Assembly (NCBI RefSeq): GCF_014648875.1
Contig: NZ_BMRY01000006.1
Location: 310,001-374,000, forward strand
DNA: 64,000 nucleotides
Direction: 5' to 3'
From: Streptomyces parvus
GTDB lineage: Bacteria; Actinomycetota; Actinomycetes; Streptomycetales; Streptomycetaceae
The position numbers and the translations under genes are program-made. This document shows, in pieces, positions 1-7,353 of the stretch; position 1 is the stretch's first letter; the number at the start of each line of letters is the position of its first letter. A model generated the notes under the pieces. It saw only the letters and a program-made list of their open reading frames with translations. It was not told the DNA's origin and made no database searches.

Positions 1-288
1 GCCCTGCTGCTCCAGGAGCATCGTGTAGTCGGTCTCCGGCGGGACCTCGACGGGCGGCAGTCCGCGCTTCTTCAGAAGGGCGTTGAAGATCCGGCCGTGC
101 TTGTCCTCGTCGGCCCCGTGCCGGACGATCCTGGGGGCCAGCTCACGGCGGCCCTCCGGGACGAGGGCGGCGATGCGGGCGTTCTCCCAGCCGCCCTGGG
201 CCTCGCCGCTCGCGGCGATGGAACAGAAGAGCCGGTAGGACTCGTCGTTGTCCAGGATCTCCTGGAACAGGGTCTTCGCAGAGAGCAT
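1..288 (-). CDS. Ferritin-like domain protein, C-terminal part cut by window edge
   Basis: The gene starts at the ATG at 288 and runs off the left end, leaving about 96 codons. The visible part looks like the start of a ferritin-like four-helix bundle. A helix carrying SGEAQGGWEN is followed about 30 residues later by EDKHGRIF, an E..H pair of the kind that binds metal in rubrerythrin and ferritin relatives. I recognise the family from Streptomyces annotations but know of no tested substrate. A strong ribosome site (GGAGGTGG) lies just upstream of the start, and three 15-base-spaced repeats lie upstream of that (312-351). A role in iron or oxidative stress would be inference only. Confidence 0.72.
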   Translation of the reverse strand, partial: MLSAKTLFQEILDNDESYRLFCSIAASGEAQGGWENARIAALVPEGRRELAPRIVRHGADEDKHGRIFNALLKKRGLPPVEVPPETDYTMLLEQQG

Positions 289-311
289 GAGGGCCACCTC
301 CGTACCCGTTT

Positions 312-351
312 TCCGCGGAGCCCAGGTCCGCGGAGCGGTAGTCCGCAGAAC
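312..351 (-). promoter_or_regulatory. Three direct repeats at 15-base spacing before the ferritin-like gene
   Basis: TCCGCGGAGC at 312-321 and again at 327-336 is followed by the diverged TCCGCAGAAC at 342-351. The spacing is exactly 15 bases each time. The first two copies contain the palindrome CCGCGG. The array ends about 10 bases upstream of the ribosome site of the leftward ferritin-like gene, where an operator would be expected. No regulator is identifiable. I see nothing else in 352-547. Confidence 0.45.
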
Positions 352-547
352 GAGTCAAAGGCGCTACGGGGCGGTCGGCAACCGGAGCGGTCACGCACCG
401 CGCACGGCGGCGGCCGGGCCACCGACGGCCGACACGCCCACCGGGACGGCGTAACCCCTGGGCGCGTGGCGCGTTGATCCTGCTGACGGCCGTGGCGGGG
501 AAGACCCCCGAGCCCCCACCACGGCCGTAGTGCTGCCCGCGGTGCTG

Positions 548-1597
548 TTACACGAGCCCGGAGCGCTCCAGGGCGTCCGTGCCGGCGCGCAGGGCGGTGA
601 GCCGCTCCTCCAGGGTGAAGCCGGCCGGGGCGAGGTTCAGCGTGGTGACCCCGGCGGCGGCGTAGGCCTGCATGCGGTCGGCGATCCGCTCGACGGGGCC
701 GAGCAGCGCGGTCTGGTCGATCAGCTGGTGCGGAACGGCGGCGGCGGCCCCGGCCTTGTCCCCGTCCAGGTACTTGTCCTGGATCTCGGCGGCCTCCTTC
801 TCGTACCCCATGCGCTGGGCGAGCTGGTTGTAGAAGTTCTGCTTCCGGCTGCCCATCCCGCCGACGTACAGGGCGGTGTACGGGCGGAACATGTCGGCGA
901 GGCCGTTCACGTCGTCGCCGACCGCGAGCGGCAGCGTCGGACTGACGTCGAAGCCTTCCATGGTCTTGCCGGCCTTCTCGCGGCCCGCGCGCAGCGGCTG
1001 GATCGCGGTCTCCTCCAGGTGCTCGGCGGAGGGGAAGATCAGCAGGGCGCCGTCGGCGATCTCACCGGTCTGCTCCAGGTTCCTGGGGCCGATCGCGGCG
1101 ATGTAGAGCGGGATGTGCTCGCGCTGGGGGTGCACGGTGAGCTTGATCGGCTTGCCCGGGCCGCCGGGGAGCGGCAGCGTCCAGTGCGCGCCGTCGTACG
1201 ACACGCGCTCGCGGGTCATCGCCTTGCGGACGATCTCCACGTACTCGCGGGTGCGGGCCAGCGGCTTGTCGAACTTCACGCCGTACCAGCCTTCGGAGAC
1301 CTGCGGGCCCGAGACGCCGAGGCCGAGCCGGAAACGGCCGCCGGAGAGCGAGTCGAGGGTGGCGGCGGTCATCGCCGTCATGGTGGGCTGCCGGGCCGGG
1401 ATCTGCATGATGGCGGAGCCGACGTCGATCGACTCGGTCTGGGCCGCGACCCAGGTCAGCACGGTCGGGGCGTCGGAGCCGTACGCCTCGGCCGCCCAGC
1501 AGACGTCGTAGCCGAGCCGGTCGGCCTCCTGCGCGACGGCGAGGTTGTCGCCGTCCATGCCGGCGCCCCAGTAACCGAGATTGATGCCGAGCCGCAT
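548..1597 (-). CDS. LLM class F420-dependent oxidoreductase
   Basis: A 349-residue luciferase-like monooxygenase family TIM barrel. The start MRLGINLGYWG, the block FRLGLGVSGPQVSEGWYGVKFDKPLARTRE (about residues 88-117) split around the usual LGxG turn, and the IPLYIAAIGPRN strand are typical of mycobacterial and Streptomyces F420-dependent members. Cytoplasmic; substrate unknown. The ATG at 1597 is preceded by AAGGGGAG. A near-palindrome at 1609-1622 lies immediately upstream and may be an operator. The gene is monocistronic and divergent from the aldo/keto reductase. F420 rather than FMN use is inferred from family resemblance. Confidence 0.9.
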   Translation of the reverse strand: MRLGINLGYWGAGMDGDNLAVAQEADRLGYDVCWAAEAYGSDAPTVLTWVAAQTESIDVGSAIMQIPARQPTMTAMTAATLDSLSGGRFRLGLGVSGPQVSEGWYGVKFDKPLARTREYVEIVRKAMTRERVSYDGAHWTLPLPGGPGKPIKLTVHPQREHIPLYIAAIGPRNLEQTGEIADGALLIFPSAEHLEETAIQPLRAGREKAGKTMEGFDVSPTLPLAVGDDVNGLADMFRPYTALYVGGMGSRKQNFYNQLAQRMGYEKEAAEIQDKYLDGDKAGAAAAVPHQLIDQTALLGPVERIADRMQAYAAAGVTTLNLAPAGFTLEERLTALRAGTDALERSGLV

Positions 1598-1608
1598 AGC
1601 CGCTCCCC

Positions 1609-1622
1609 TTACCGATCAGTAA
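1609..1622 (-). promoter_or_regulatory. Candidate TetR-type operator of the LLM oxidoreductase
   Basis: On the minus strand this reads TTACTGATCGGTAA, a 14-base palindrome matching at 12 positions, placed directly upstream of the ribosome site. The form resembles TetR-family operators. No TetR gene is adjacent, so the regulator is not known. Confidence 0.38.
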
Positions 1623-1736
1623 CGTCCCTTTCCCCGGACTCTAGCGCGGGCGGCGGCGATCCGGCAGGCCCGGCGGACCTCGGGTTGTCCACAGCCCCTG
1701 CACCCCGTGGGGCCGTGGCCAGTAATCTCAGCGCCC

Positions 1737-2720
1737 ATGGAGCAGAGGCATCTCGGCCGTACCGGCCTTCGCGTGTCCCGGATCGGGCTCGGCACCCTCA
1801 CCTGGGGCCGGGACACGGACGAACACGACGCCGCCGACCAGCTGAAGGCCTTCTGGGACGCGGGCGGCACCCTGGTGGACACCGCCGATGTGTACGGGGG
1901 CGGCGAGGCCGAGTATCTGCTCGGGCGGCTCGTCGGCAGCCTGATCCCGCGCGAGGATCTGGTCATCGCCACGAAGGCCGGAAACGTCCCCGACCCCTAC
2001 CGCCGCGTCAACGGCTCGCGCGGGCATCTGCTGGCCGCCCTGGACGCGTCCCTGGAGCGGCTCGGCACGGACTACGTGGACCTGTGGCAGGTCCACGCCT
2101 TCGACCCGGAAACCCCGCTGGAGGAGACCCTCCAGGCGGTGGACCTGGCCGTCTCCTCGGGCCGTGTGCGCTACGCGGGCGTGTCGAACTTCTGCGGCTG
2201 GCAGCTGGCGAAGGCGGCCACCTGGCAGCTCGCCGCTCCCGGGGTGCGCACCCGGCTGGCCAGCACGCAGATGGAGTACTCGCTGCTCCAGCGGGGCATC
2301 GAGCGCGAGGTGCTGCCCGCCGCGCTGGACCTCGGGATCGGGCTGCTGCCGTCCTCCCCGCTGGGGCGCGGCGTGCTCACCGGCAAGTACCGCCAGGGCA
2401 CCCCGTCCGACTCACGGGGCGCGTCCGAGCGGCTCGCCCCGTTCGTCGAGCCGTATCTCGACGACGCGGCGGCCCGGGTCGTGGACGCGGTGGCGACGGC
2501 GGCGGACGGCCTGGCGACGAGCCCGCTCCAGGTGGCGCTCGCGTGGGTCCGGGACCGGCCGGGCGTGGCCGCGCCGATTCTCGGAGCGCGCAACGCCGGG
2601 CAGCTCACGGAGGCTTTGTCAGTGGAGGCGCTTAGTCTTCCCTACGAGATCTGCCAGGCGCTCGACGATGTGTCGGCGCCCGTGCACCGCTACCCCGACC
2701 AGGACTGGAGCACGCTGTGA
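1737..2720 (+). CDS. Aldo/keto reductase
   Basis: A 327-residue NADPH-dependent aldo/keto reductase. The catalytic tetrad is visible as D and Y in VDTADVYGGGEAE, K in IATKAGN and H in DLWQVHAFD. The C-terminal cofactor region contains VAAPILGARNAGQL. It starts at MEQRHLGRTGLRVSRIG; in-frame codons upstream at 1707 do not add family sequence. The stop overlaps the GTG start of the next gene (GTGA at 2717-2720), so the two are probably translationally coupled. The carbonyl substrate cannot be deduced. Confidence 0.92.
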   Translation: MEQRHLGRTGLRVSRIGLGTLTWGRDTDEHDAADQLKAFWDAGGTLVDTADVYGGGEAEYLLGRLVGSLIPREDLVIATKAGNVPDPYRRVNGSRGHLLAALDASLERLGTDYVDLWQVHAFDPETPLEETLQAVDLAVSSGRVRYAGVSNFCGWQLAKAATWQLAAPGVRTRLASTQMEYSLLQRGIEREVLPAALDLGIGLLPSSPLGRGVLTGKYRQGTPSDSRGASERLAPFVEPYLDDAAARVVDAVATAADGLATSPLQVALAWVRDRPGVAAPILGARNAGQLTEALSVEALSLPYEICQALDDVSAPVHRYPDQDWSTL

Positions 2721-4945
2721 CTGCGCTTCCCGGGGAGACCCCCGGCACCGGCGGCACGGACACCCCGCAGGACGCCGTGTCCCCGCCGGACGAGGCCGGG
2801 GCCCAGGAGCCCGGAGCCCCGGAGCCCGAGGCGGAAGCCGAGGCCGCGAGCGACGGGGCCGCCGCAGCGTCGCCGGTCGAGACCGACGCCGCCGAGGCCT
2901 CGCCCGCCCCCGAGCTCTCGGAGGCGCAGGCCGAGCTGGCCGCGCAGCGTGAGCTGCGGGAGCGCATCGAGCAGCGCAAGGCGGCGAAGGCCGCGCCCAT
3001 CGACGCCGGTGCGGGTCTGAGCGGCACGGCCGCCGATCTGCTCGCGGCCGTCCGGGCGGTGGAGAGCGGCGAGAAGGCGGGCTCCGCGTTCTTCGGGCAG
3101 CCCGCCGCGCCCCAGGCCCCCCGGCGCCCTGCCCCGGCCGCCGCCGCACCGCCGCCCCGGACCTCCGCGCCCCAGGCCGCCCCCGCCCCGCAGGCCGCTT
3201 CTCCGGAGGCCCTGGACGCGGTGCGCGCGGTGCTCGTGGCGGGCGGGGCCCCCGAGTCGCTGGCCCGCCCGGCCGTCGGCGCGCTGGGCGAGCAGGCGGC
3301 CGAGCTGCTGCGCACCGACCCCTGGCAGCTGCTGGCCGTGCCCGGTGTGCGGCCGGAGCAGGCCGACGGCTTCGCCCGGGCCCTGCTGGGCGCCGACTGT
3401 GGCCCGGACGACGGCCGCCGGACGGCGGCCCTGGTCGGCTGGGTCCTGGAGCGCGCCGCCCTCCAGGGCCACACGGCTCTGGACGCCGAAGCCGTGCGGG
3501 CGGCGCTCGCCGAACGTGCGGTGAGCGACCCGGACGCGGCGGTGCGCGAGGCCGTCGAGGAAGGTGTCGCCCTGCTCTTCCAGGAAGGGGAGGACGAGGA
3601 GCCGGAGGAGGACGAAGCGGCGGCGGAGGGCGGCCTCGCGCCGGACGCCGATACGCCTCGGGAGCCGGTCCGGATCCTTCTGGGCCTCGACCGCTACGCC
3701 CTGGCCGAGGAGAGTCTCGCCGACGGTCTGGCCCGGCTGGTCAACGCCTGCGAGAAGGCCGCCGACTGGGCGGAGGCCGCTGCCGCCGCCCCGAGCCCGT
3801 CGGCGGCCGAGCTGATCCGTACGACCGCCGCAGCGGGACTGGTCGCGCACAGCGGCGGTGAAGCGGCGCGGGCCGAACCCGCCGCGCTGATCGCCGCGGC
3901 ACGGGGTCTGGGACTACGGGCCTTCGGTGCGGCCCACAGCGAGGACGGCCGACGGCGGCTCGCGGCGGCCACGGGCGATCCGGACACGGCGGTCACGCTG
4001 GCCGGTCTGCTGTCCGGCGCCCAGGGGCCCGGCCGGGACGAGGACGGGGCGCTCGCCCTGGATCTGCTGGTCGTGCTGGACGCCCCGCAGCTGGACGTGG
4101 AGAGCGCGGCGGTCCTCGTCGAGGCGCTGGCCGACGGCGCTCGGCTGGTGCTGAGCGGTGACCCGGGCGTGCTGGGCTCGGCGGGCGCCGGGCGGGTGTT
4201 CGCCGATGTGCTGGCCGCCCGCACCTGCCCGCAGGTCGTCTCCCGCACCCCCGACCCCGGCCCGATCGGCGAGCTGGTCTCCGGCATCGGCATCGGCGAG
4301 CTGAACCAGGTCGACGCCCCGGGCAAGGAGGTGGTGATCGTCCCCGTCCGTGACGCGGGCGAGGCCGTCCACCGCACCGTGCAGCTGGTCGCCGACTCGG
4401 TGCCCCGGGCCTTCTCCATCCCCGCCGACGAGACCCAGGTGATCACGGTGGGCCACGGCGGGGCAGCCGGGACCAGGGTGCTGAACGAGGCGCTGAAGCA
4501 GCGGCTCAACCCGGGCCCCGGCCGGTTCGGCGGTTTCGACCCGGGCGACCGGGTGGTCCATGTGCCCGCGCCGGGCCGTGCGGTGCCCGGAGTGGTGCGC
4601 TCGGCGGACGCCGAGGGGCTGCATCTGGACTGCGGGGGCGTCCCCGTCGTCGTACCGCAGGAGCGGGTGGAGTCGTCGGTGCGGCACGGCTGGGCGCTCA
4701 GCGCCCACCAGGCGGCCGGGATGCGCTGGCCCGCCGCGGTGGTCGTGCTGCCGGGCGACGCGGCGGCGGGGCTGAGCCGGCCGTGGGTGTACACCGCGTT
4801 CGGCCGGGGCGAGCGGCATCTGTCCGTGGTGCACGGGGTGGACCAGGCGCTCCCCCACGCGGTGGCCGAGGTCGCGGCCCAGGAGCGGACGACGCGGCTG
4901 CGCCCGCTGCTCGAAGCGCTCCCGACGCCCGACGCGGCTTCCTGA
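2717..4945 (+). CDS. Helix-hairpin-helix protein resembling RecD2 helicase with lost ATPase motifs
   Basis: 742 residues. Residues 1-165 are Pro/Ala/Glu-rich and probably disordered. A helix-hairpin-helix segment (DPWQLLAVPGVRPEQADGF, about 200-220) and the following LVGWVLERAALQGHTALDAE match the N-terminal region of RecD2-type helicases. Further on, the order of helicase motifs is still readable. The Walker A position (about 375-390) reads HSGGEAARAEP instead of GGPGTGKT. Walker B reads LLVVLDAPQ instead of VVDEAS. The motif III region LVLSGDPGVLGSAGAGRVF is well preserved, and a UvrD_C_2-like SAHQAAGMRWPAAVVVLP ends the protein. The loss of the nucleotide-binding lysine and acidic pair suggests a non-hydrolysing DNA-binding paralogue. 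GTG start, coupled to the aldo/keto reductase. Confidence 0.82.
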   Translation: MTALPGETPGTGGTDTPQDAVSPPDEAGAQEPGAPEPEAEAEAASDGAAAASPVETDAAEASPAPELSEAQAELAAQRELRERIEQRKAAKAAPIDAGAGLSGTAADLLAAVRAVESGEKAGSAFFGQPAAPQAPRRPAPAAAAPPPRTSAPQAAPAPQAASPEALDAVRAVLVAGGAPESLARPAVGALGEQAAELLRTDPWQLLAVPGVRPEQADGFARALLGADCGPDDGRRTAALVGWVLERAALQGHTALDAEAVRAALAERAVSDPDAAVREAVEEGVALLFQEGEDEEPEEDEAAAEGGLAPDADTPREPVRILLGLDRYALAEESLADGLARLVNACEKAADWAEAAAAAPSPSAAELIRTTAAAGLVAHSGGEAARAEPAALIAAARGLGLRAFGAAHSEDGRRRLAAATGDPDTAVTLAGLLSGAQGPGRDEDGALALDLLVVLDAPQLDVESAAVLVEALADGARLVLSGDPGVLGSAGAGRVFADVLAARTCPQVVSRTPDPGPIGELVSGIGIGELNQVDAPGKEVVIVPVRDAGEAVHRTVQLVADSVPRAFSIPADETQVITVGHGGAAGTRVLNEALKQRLNPGPGRFGGFDPGDRVVHVPAPGRAVPGVVRSADAEGLHLDCGGVPVVVPQERVESSVRHGWALSAHQAAGMRWPAAVVVLPGDAAAGLSRPWVYTAFGRGERHLSVVHGVDQALPHAVAEVAAQERTTRLRPLLEALPTPDAAS

Positions 4946-4964
4946 GCGGCCCACGGCCCGGACA

Positions 4965-5003
4965 ACGGTGGGCCCCGGCGCGATGTGCGCCGGGGCCCAC
5001 CGT
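4965..5003. terminator. Bidirectional hairpin between convergent genes
   Basis: A perfect 17-base-pair stem (4965-4981 with 4987-5003) around a GATGT loop, between the stop of the RecD2-like gene and the stop of the convergent gene at 5044. There is no T-tract, as is common for Streptomyces terminators. Confidence 0.8.
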
Positions 5004-5043
5004 CACGTCCGGTGCGAAAAGCGGTGCAGGGGAAGGAGAAGGG

Positions 5044-5706
5044 TCAGGCGCCGCTCACCGCCGGTCCGGCGAAGTCCTCGTCCGCGTCGTCCTCCTCGTC
5101 GAAGACCGCGCTGACGTCGAAGCGGCAGACCACCAGTTCGGGGTCGGCGTCCTCGAAGGGGGCGCCGAGCCACTCCCCCGGTTCCGGTGCCGCTTCCCCG
5201 GCCGAGACCCAGAGGGTGGAGTCTCCTTCCTCCAGCCCGAACTCCTTGTGCCGGGAGGCGATCTCGTCCGGTTCGTACTCGCCGAAGAGCACGCCGAGCG
5301 CGGCGTGGACGCTGGTGCCGACGACCGGGGTCGTGTCGTCGGCGCCCGGGCCCGCGTCGACGTCGGCGAGGCGCTGCGCCTGGGCGAGGAGACGCGGTGG
5401 CTCCGCGACCACGTAGTCGCGGCGGATCAGGACACTGAGCGCGCTGGGCTCCGCGGGACCGGCGTAGGGCGGCAGGGAGTCGTCCGCGCCGGGGATCTCG
5501 AAGGGGGTGACTTCGTCGTAGCGGTCGTAGAGGAGTTCGTCGTAGACCTCGGCGGCAGCGGCCAGGGCGTTGAACGCGTCGTAGACGGCGGGGTCGTCGT
5601 CCCCGGTACGGCGTTCGACCGCGTCGAGGTGACGGTCGATCGCGGCTTTGACCGCTTCGGCGGCGGCACGTACCTCGGCAGCGGTGGGCTGCGCAGCATC
5701 AGACAT
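5044..5706 (-). CDS. Conserved Streptomyces protein of unknown function
   Basis: 220 residues starting at MSDAAQPTAAEVR, a strongly acidic soluble protein with no signal peptide or membrane segment. The N-terminal third looks helical (AAAEAVKAAIDRHLDAVERR). The middle contains SVLIRRDYVVAEPPRLL, and the C-terminus is Asp/Glu-rich (FDEEDDADEDFAG). I do not recognise a domain. The next gene, DUF5703, starts divergently 48 bases away, so the two may share a promoter region. The longer in-frame start at 5745 would overlap that promoter and is unlikely. Confidence 0.78.
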   Translation of the reverse strand: MSDAAQPTAAEVRAAAEAVKAAIDRHLDAVERRTGDDDPAVYDAFNALAAAAEVYDELLYDRYDEVTPFEIPGADDSLPPYAGPAEPSALSVLIRRDYVVAEPPRLLAQAQRLADVDAGPGADDTTPVVGTSVHAALGVLFGEYEPDEIASRHKEFGLEEGDSTLWVSAGEAAPEPGEWLGAPFEDADPELVVCRFDVSAVFDEEDDADEDFAGPAVSGA

Positions 5707-5753
5707 AGTGCAGACGCTATCCGTAGCGGGGCTCTGCCCGCACAATAGATGCG

Positions 5754-5942
5754 ATGCCGGAATACGAATTCATCGACGTGTATGTGCCGCGCGGGGTCTC
5801 CCGCAAGGATGCGGCCCGACTCCTGACCGACCACGCCGAGTACGGACACTGGGAGCTGGACCGCCTGACGCTCCGCAGGGACGGGAGCCGCAGAGTGCGG
5901 CTGCGCCGACGGATCATCCGTCAGCTGCGGGCGACCTGGTGA
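5754..5942 (+). CDS. DUF5703 family small protein
   Basis: A 62-residue protein, MPEYEFIDVYVPRGVSRKD onward, ending in a very basic tail (RRVRLRRRIIRQLRATW). I recognise this as the actinobacterial DUF5703 family, which is nearly invariant in length; its function is unknown. No clear ribosome site precedes the ATG, so a very short leader is possible. A strong hairpin terminator begins six bases after the stop. Confidence 0.85.
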   Translation: MPEYEFIDVYVPRGVSRKDAARLLTDHAEYGHWELDRLTLRRDGSRRVRLRRRIIRQLRATW

Positions 5943-5947
5943 CATGG

Positions 5948-5975
5948 AGCGGGCCCCGCGGTGGCGGGGCCCGCT
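5948..5975. terminator. Hairpin terminator between DUF5703 gene and long chaplin
   Basis: AGCGGGCCCCGC pairs perfectly with GCGGGGCCCGCT around a four-base loop and is followed by CTCTTT on the plus strand. It ends the DUF5703 transcript and probably also the convergent chaplin transcript. Confidence 0.82.
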
Positions 5976-5978
5976 CTC

Positions 5979-6024
5979 TTTCGTGGGGGGGTGCCGTGCT
6001 GTTTCGTGGGGGGGTGCCGTGCTG
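5979..6024 (+). repeat. Perfect 23-base tandem duplication
   Basis: Positions 5979-6001 and 6002-6024 are identical, including a run of seven G. The repeat lies between the terminator and the stop of the long chaplin gene. It looks like a recent slippage or duplication event with no coding role. Confidence 0.9.
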
Positions 6025-6034
6025 TGCGCCCTGA

Positions 6035-6826
6035 TCAGGCGGCGCTGCGCGAGCGGCGGTAGAGCACCGATCCGGCGCCGGCGAACAGCAGTCCGGCGCT
6101 GGCCGGGATGAGCAGTTCGAGCCCGTCACCACCGGTCTGTGCGAGCTGCTCGCGGGGAACGTTCCGGGTCTCGGGGGCGTTCGGCTCGGGCGGCTCGCTG
6201 ACCGGCGGGTCGACCGGCTTCTCCGGGGTGACCGGGGGCTTCTCCGGCTGCTCGGGCGGCGGGGGCGGAACCTCGGCGTCGTTGGAGCAGCTGTTGCCGA
6301 AGACGGGGTTCAGCAGTCCGCCGATGGTGACGCTGTTCCCGCAGAGGTTCACGGGGATGTCGATCGGCGCCTGGACCGAGTTGCCGGAGAGGATACCGGG
6401 CGAGCCCTGGGCGGTCCCTTCGGCGGCGGCGCCGCCCTCCGGGGCCCGGTGGCGGCCCGTGCCGGGCTCGGAGGTGCGGTCCGAGGCCGTGGTGTCGCCG
6501 GCCTGGGCGCCGTTCCCGGAGCCACCGGGGACCGAGCGGTCCTGGGCACCGCCGGACTCGGACGCCGACCGGTCGGATCCTGCTGATCCGTTTCCGCAGT
6601 CGTTTCCGCTGGCGGGGTTGAGCAGTCCGCCGACGCTGACGGAGTTTCCGCAGACGTTGACCGGGATGTCGATCGGTACCTGGACCGAGTTGCCGGACAG
6701 CACGCCCGGCGAGCCGGAGGCGGTGCTCGCCGCTCCGGAGTCGGCGTGGGCGTATCCACCGCTCAGCGCGAGCACTCCGCCCGCAGCCGCCATGGTGATC
6801 AGGCCTTTACGAGTGACCTGTCGCAT
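6035..6826 (-). CDS. chpC: Long chaplin with two chaplin domains and sortase signal
   Basis: 263 residues. A signal peptide ends near residue 28 (GYAHA-DSG). Chaplin domain 1 spans about 38-78 and domain 2 about 141-181. Each has the GSPG[VI]LSGNSVQ start, the PIDIPVN[VL]CGNS core and one Cys pair (59/77 and 162/180). A Ser/Gly-rich linker separates them. A Pro/Glu-rich wall spacer (185-225) leads to the sorting motif LAQTG (228-232), a hydrophobic helix and the tail RRSRSAA. This is the architecture of the long chaplins ChpA-C, anchored covalently to peptidoglycan by a class E sortase and displayed on aerial hyphae and spores. The symbol chpC is assigned because a short chaplin lies just upstream, as in the chpC-chpH pair of S. 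coelicolor; ChpA or ChpB type is not excluded. Confidence 0.94.
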   Translation of the reverse strand: MRQVTRKGLITMAAAGGVLALSGGYAHADSGAASTASGSPGVLSGNSVQVPIDIPVNVCGNSVSVGGLLNPASGNDCGNGSAGSDRSASESGGAQDRSVPGGSGNGAQAGDTTASDRTSEPGTGRHRAPEGGAAAEGTAQGSPGILSGNSVQAPIDIPVNLCGNSVTIGGLLNPVFGNSCSNDAEVPPPPPEQPEKPPVTPEKPVDPPVSEPPEPNAPETRNVPREQLAQTGGDGLELLIPASAGLLFAGAGSVLYRRSRSAA

Positions 6827-6895
6827 AGGTTCGTTTCCTGCCTTCTGGCTTCCGAAAAACCCCCGGACATGACCGTGCGGGAGCCGAATGCCGAA

Positions 6896-6930
6896 CGGTC
6901 CCGGAGTGCATGGGGTGCACTCCGGGACCG
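6896..6930 (-). terminator. Hairpin between short and long chaplin genes
   Basis: A perfect 15-base-pair stem (6896-6910 with 6916-6930) with a five-base loop, located after the stop of the short chaplin and before the ATG of the long chaplin. It could terminate or attenuate read-through, giving more short than long chaplin. Confidence 0.75.
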
Positions 6931-6966
6931 GTCGAGCTCAAACCCTTACGGGTTGACGTTCAACGA

Positions 6967-7200
6967 TCAGGCGTTGACGCAGGTGTTGCCGAAGGCGGGG
7001 TTCAGCAGACCGATCACGGAGACCGTGTTGCCGCACACGTTGACCGGCACGTGGACCGGAACCTGGACGACGTTGCCGGAGAGCACGCCGGGGCTGCCGA
7101 TGGCCGCACCCTGGGCGCCCGCGTCGGCGGAAGCCATGCCCGCACCCGCGAGAACGAGGCCACCGGTGGCAGCCGCAACTGCGACGACCTTCTTGATCAT
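6967..7200 (-). CDS. chpH: Short chaplin, ChpH-like
   Basis: 77 residues: a signal peptide to about residue 26 (GMASA-DAG) followed by one chaplin domain (GSPGVLSGNVVQVPVHVPVNVCGNTVSVIGLLNP, split here for reading at about residues 35-68) with the Cys pair 56/74 that forms the domain disulfide. There is no sorting signal, so it is secreted freely. Short chaplins assemble into amyloid fibres that lower surface tension and coat aerial hyphae. The ribosome site is AGGAGG. A promoter-like sequence of BldN type and a leader hairpin lie upstream. The name is by similarity and by pairing with the long chaplin. Confidence 0.95.
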   Translation of the reverse strand: MIKKVVAVAAATGGLVLAGAGMASADAGAQGAAIGSPGVLSGNVVQVPVHVPVNVCGNTVSVIGLLNPAFGNTCVNA

Positions 7201-7220
7201 GATTCCTCCTAGTTGGAAAA

Positions 7221-7243
7221 TGCGGTCCCAGCCGCGGACCGCA
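7221..7243 (-). other. Stem-loop in the leader of the short chaplin mRNA
   Basis: TGCGGTCC at 7221-7228 pairs with GGACCGCA at 7236-7243. On the transcribed strand the stem is followed by ATTTTCC and then the AGGAGG ribosome site. It would sit at the very 5' end of the mRNA if the proposed promoter is right. It may stabilise the message or act as a weak attenuator. Confidence 0.45.
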
Positions 7244-7249
7244 AACCTT

Positions 7250-7277
7250 GTAACGAGGAGGAATTCGCGGGGCTACG
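7250..7277 (-). promoter_or_regulatory. Possible sigma-BldN promoter of the short chaplin gene
   Basis: On the minus strand CGTAGC (7277-7272) is separated by exactly 16 bases from CGTTAC (7255-7250). From memory the BldN consensus is CGTAAC, 16 bases, CGTTGA, giving 5/6 and 4/6 matches. Chaplin genes are known BldN targets, so position and spacing support the assignment. Confidence 0.48.
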
Positions 7278-7353
7278 TGTGAACGGCTCGTTTCACCCGT
7301 TCGGACATGTCCGCACAGGTGGCCGAATCGGCGGCGAATCGGTCATGGACCGG

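Noticed and set aside
530..2635. 701-codon open frame on the plus strand
   Set aside because: It is antisense to the LLM oxidoreductase, then runs out of frame through the aldo/keto reductase. The translation is low-complexity Arg/Gly/Ala sequence, typical of GC-rich shadow frames.
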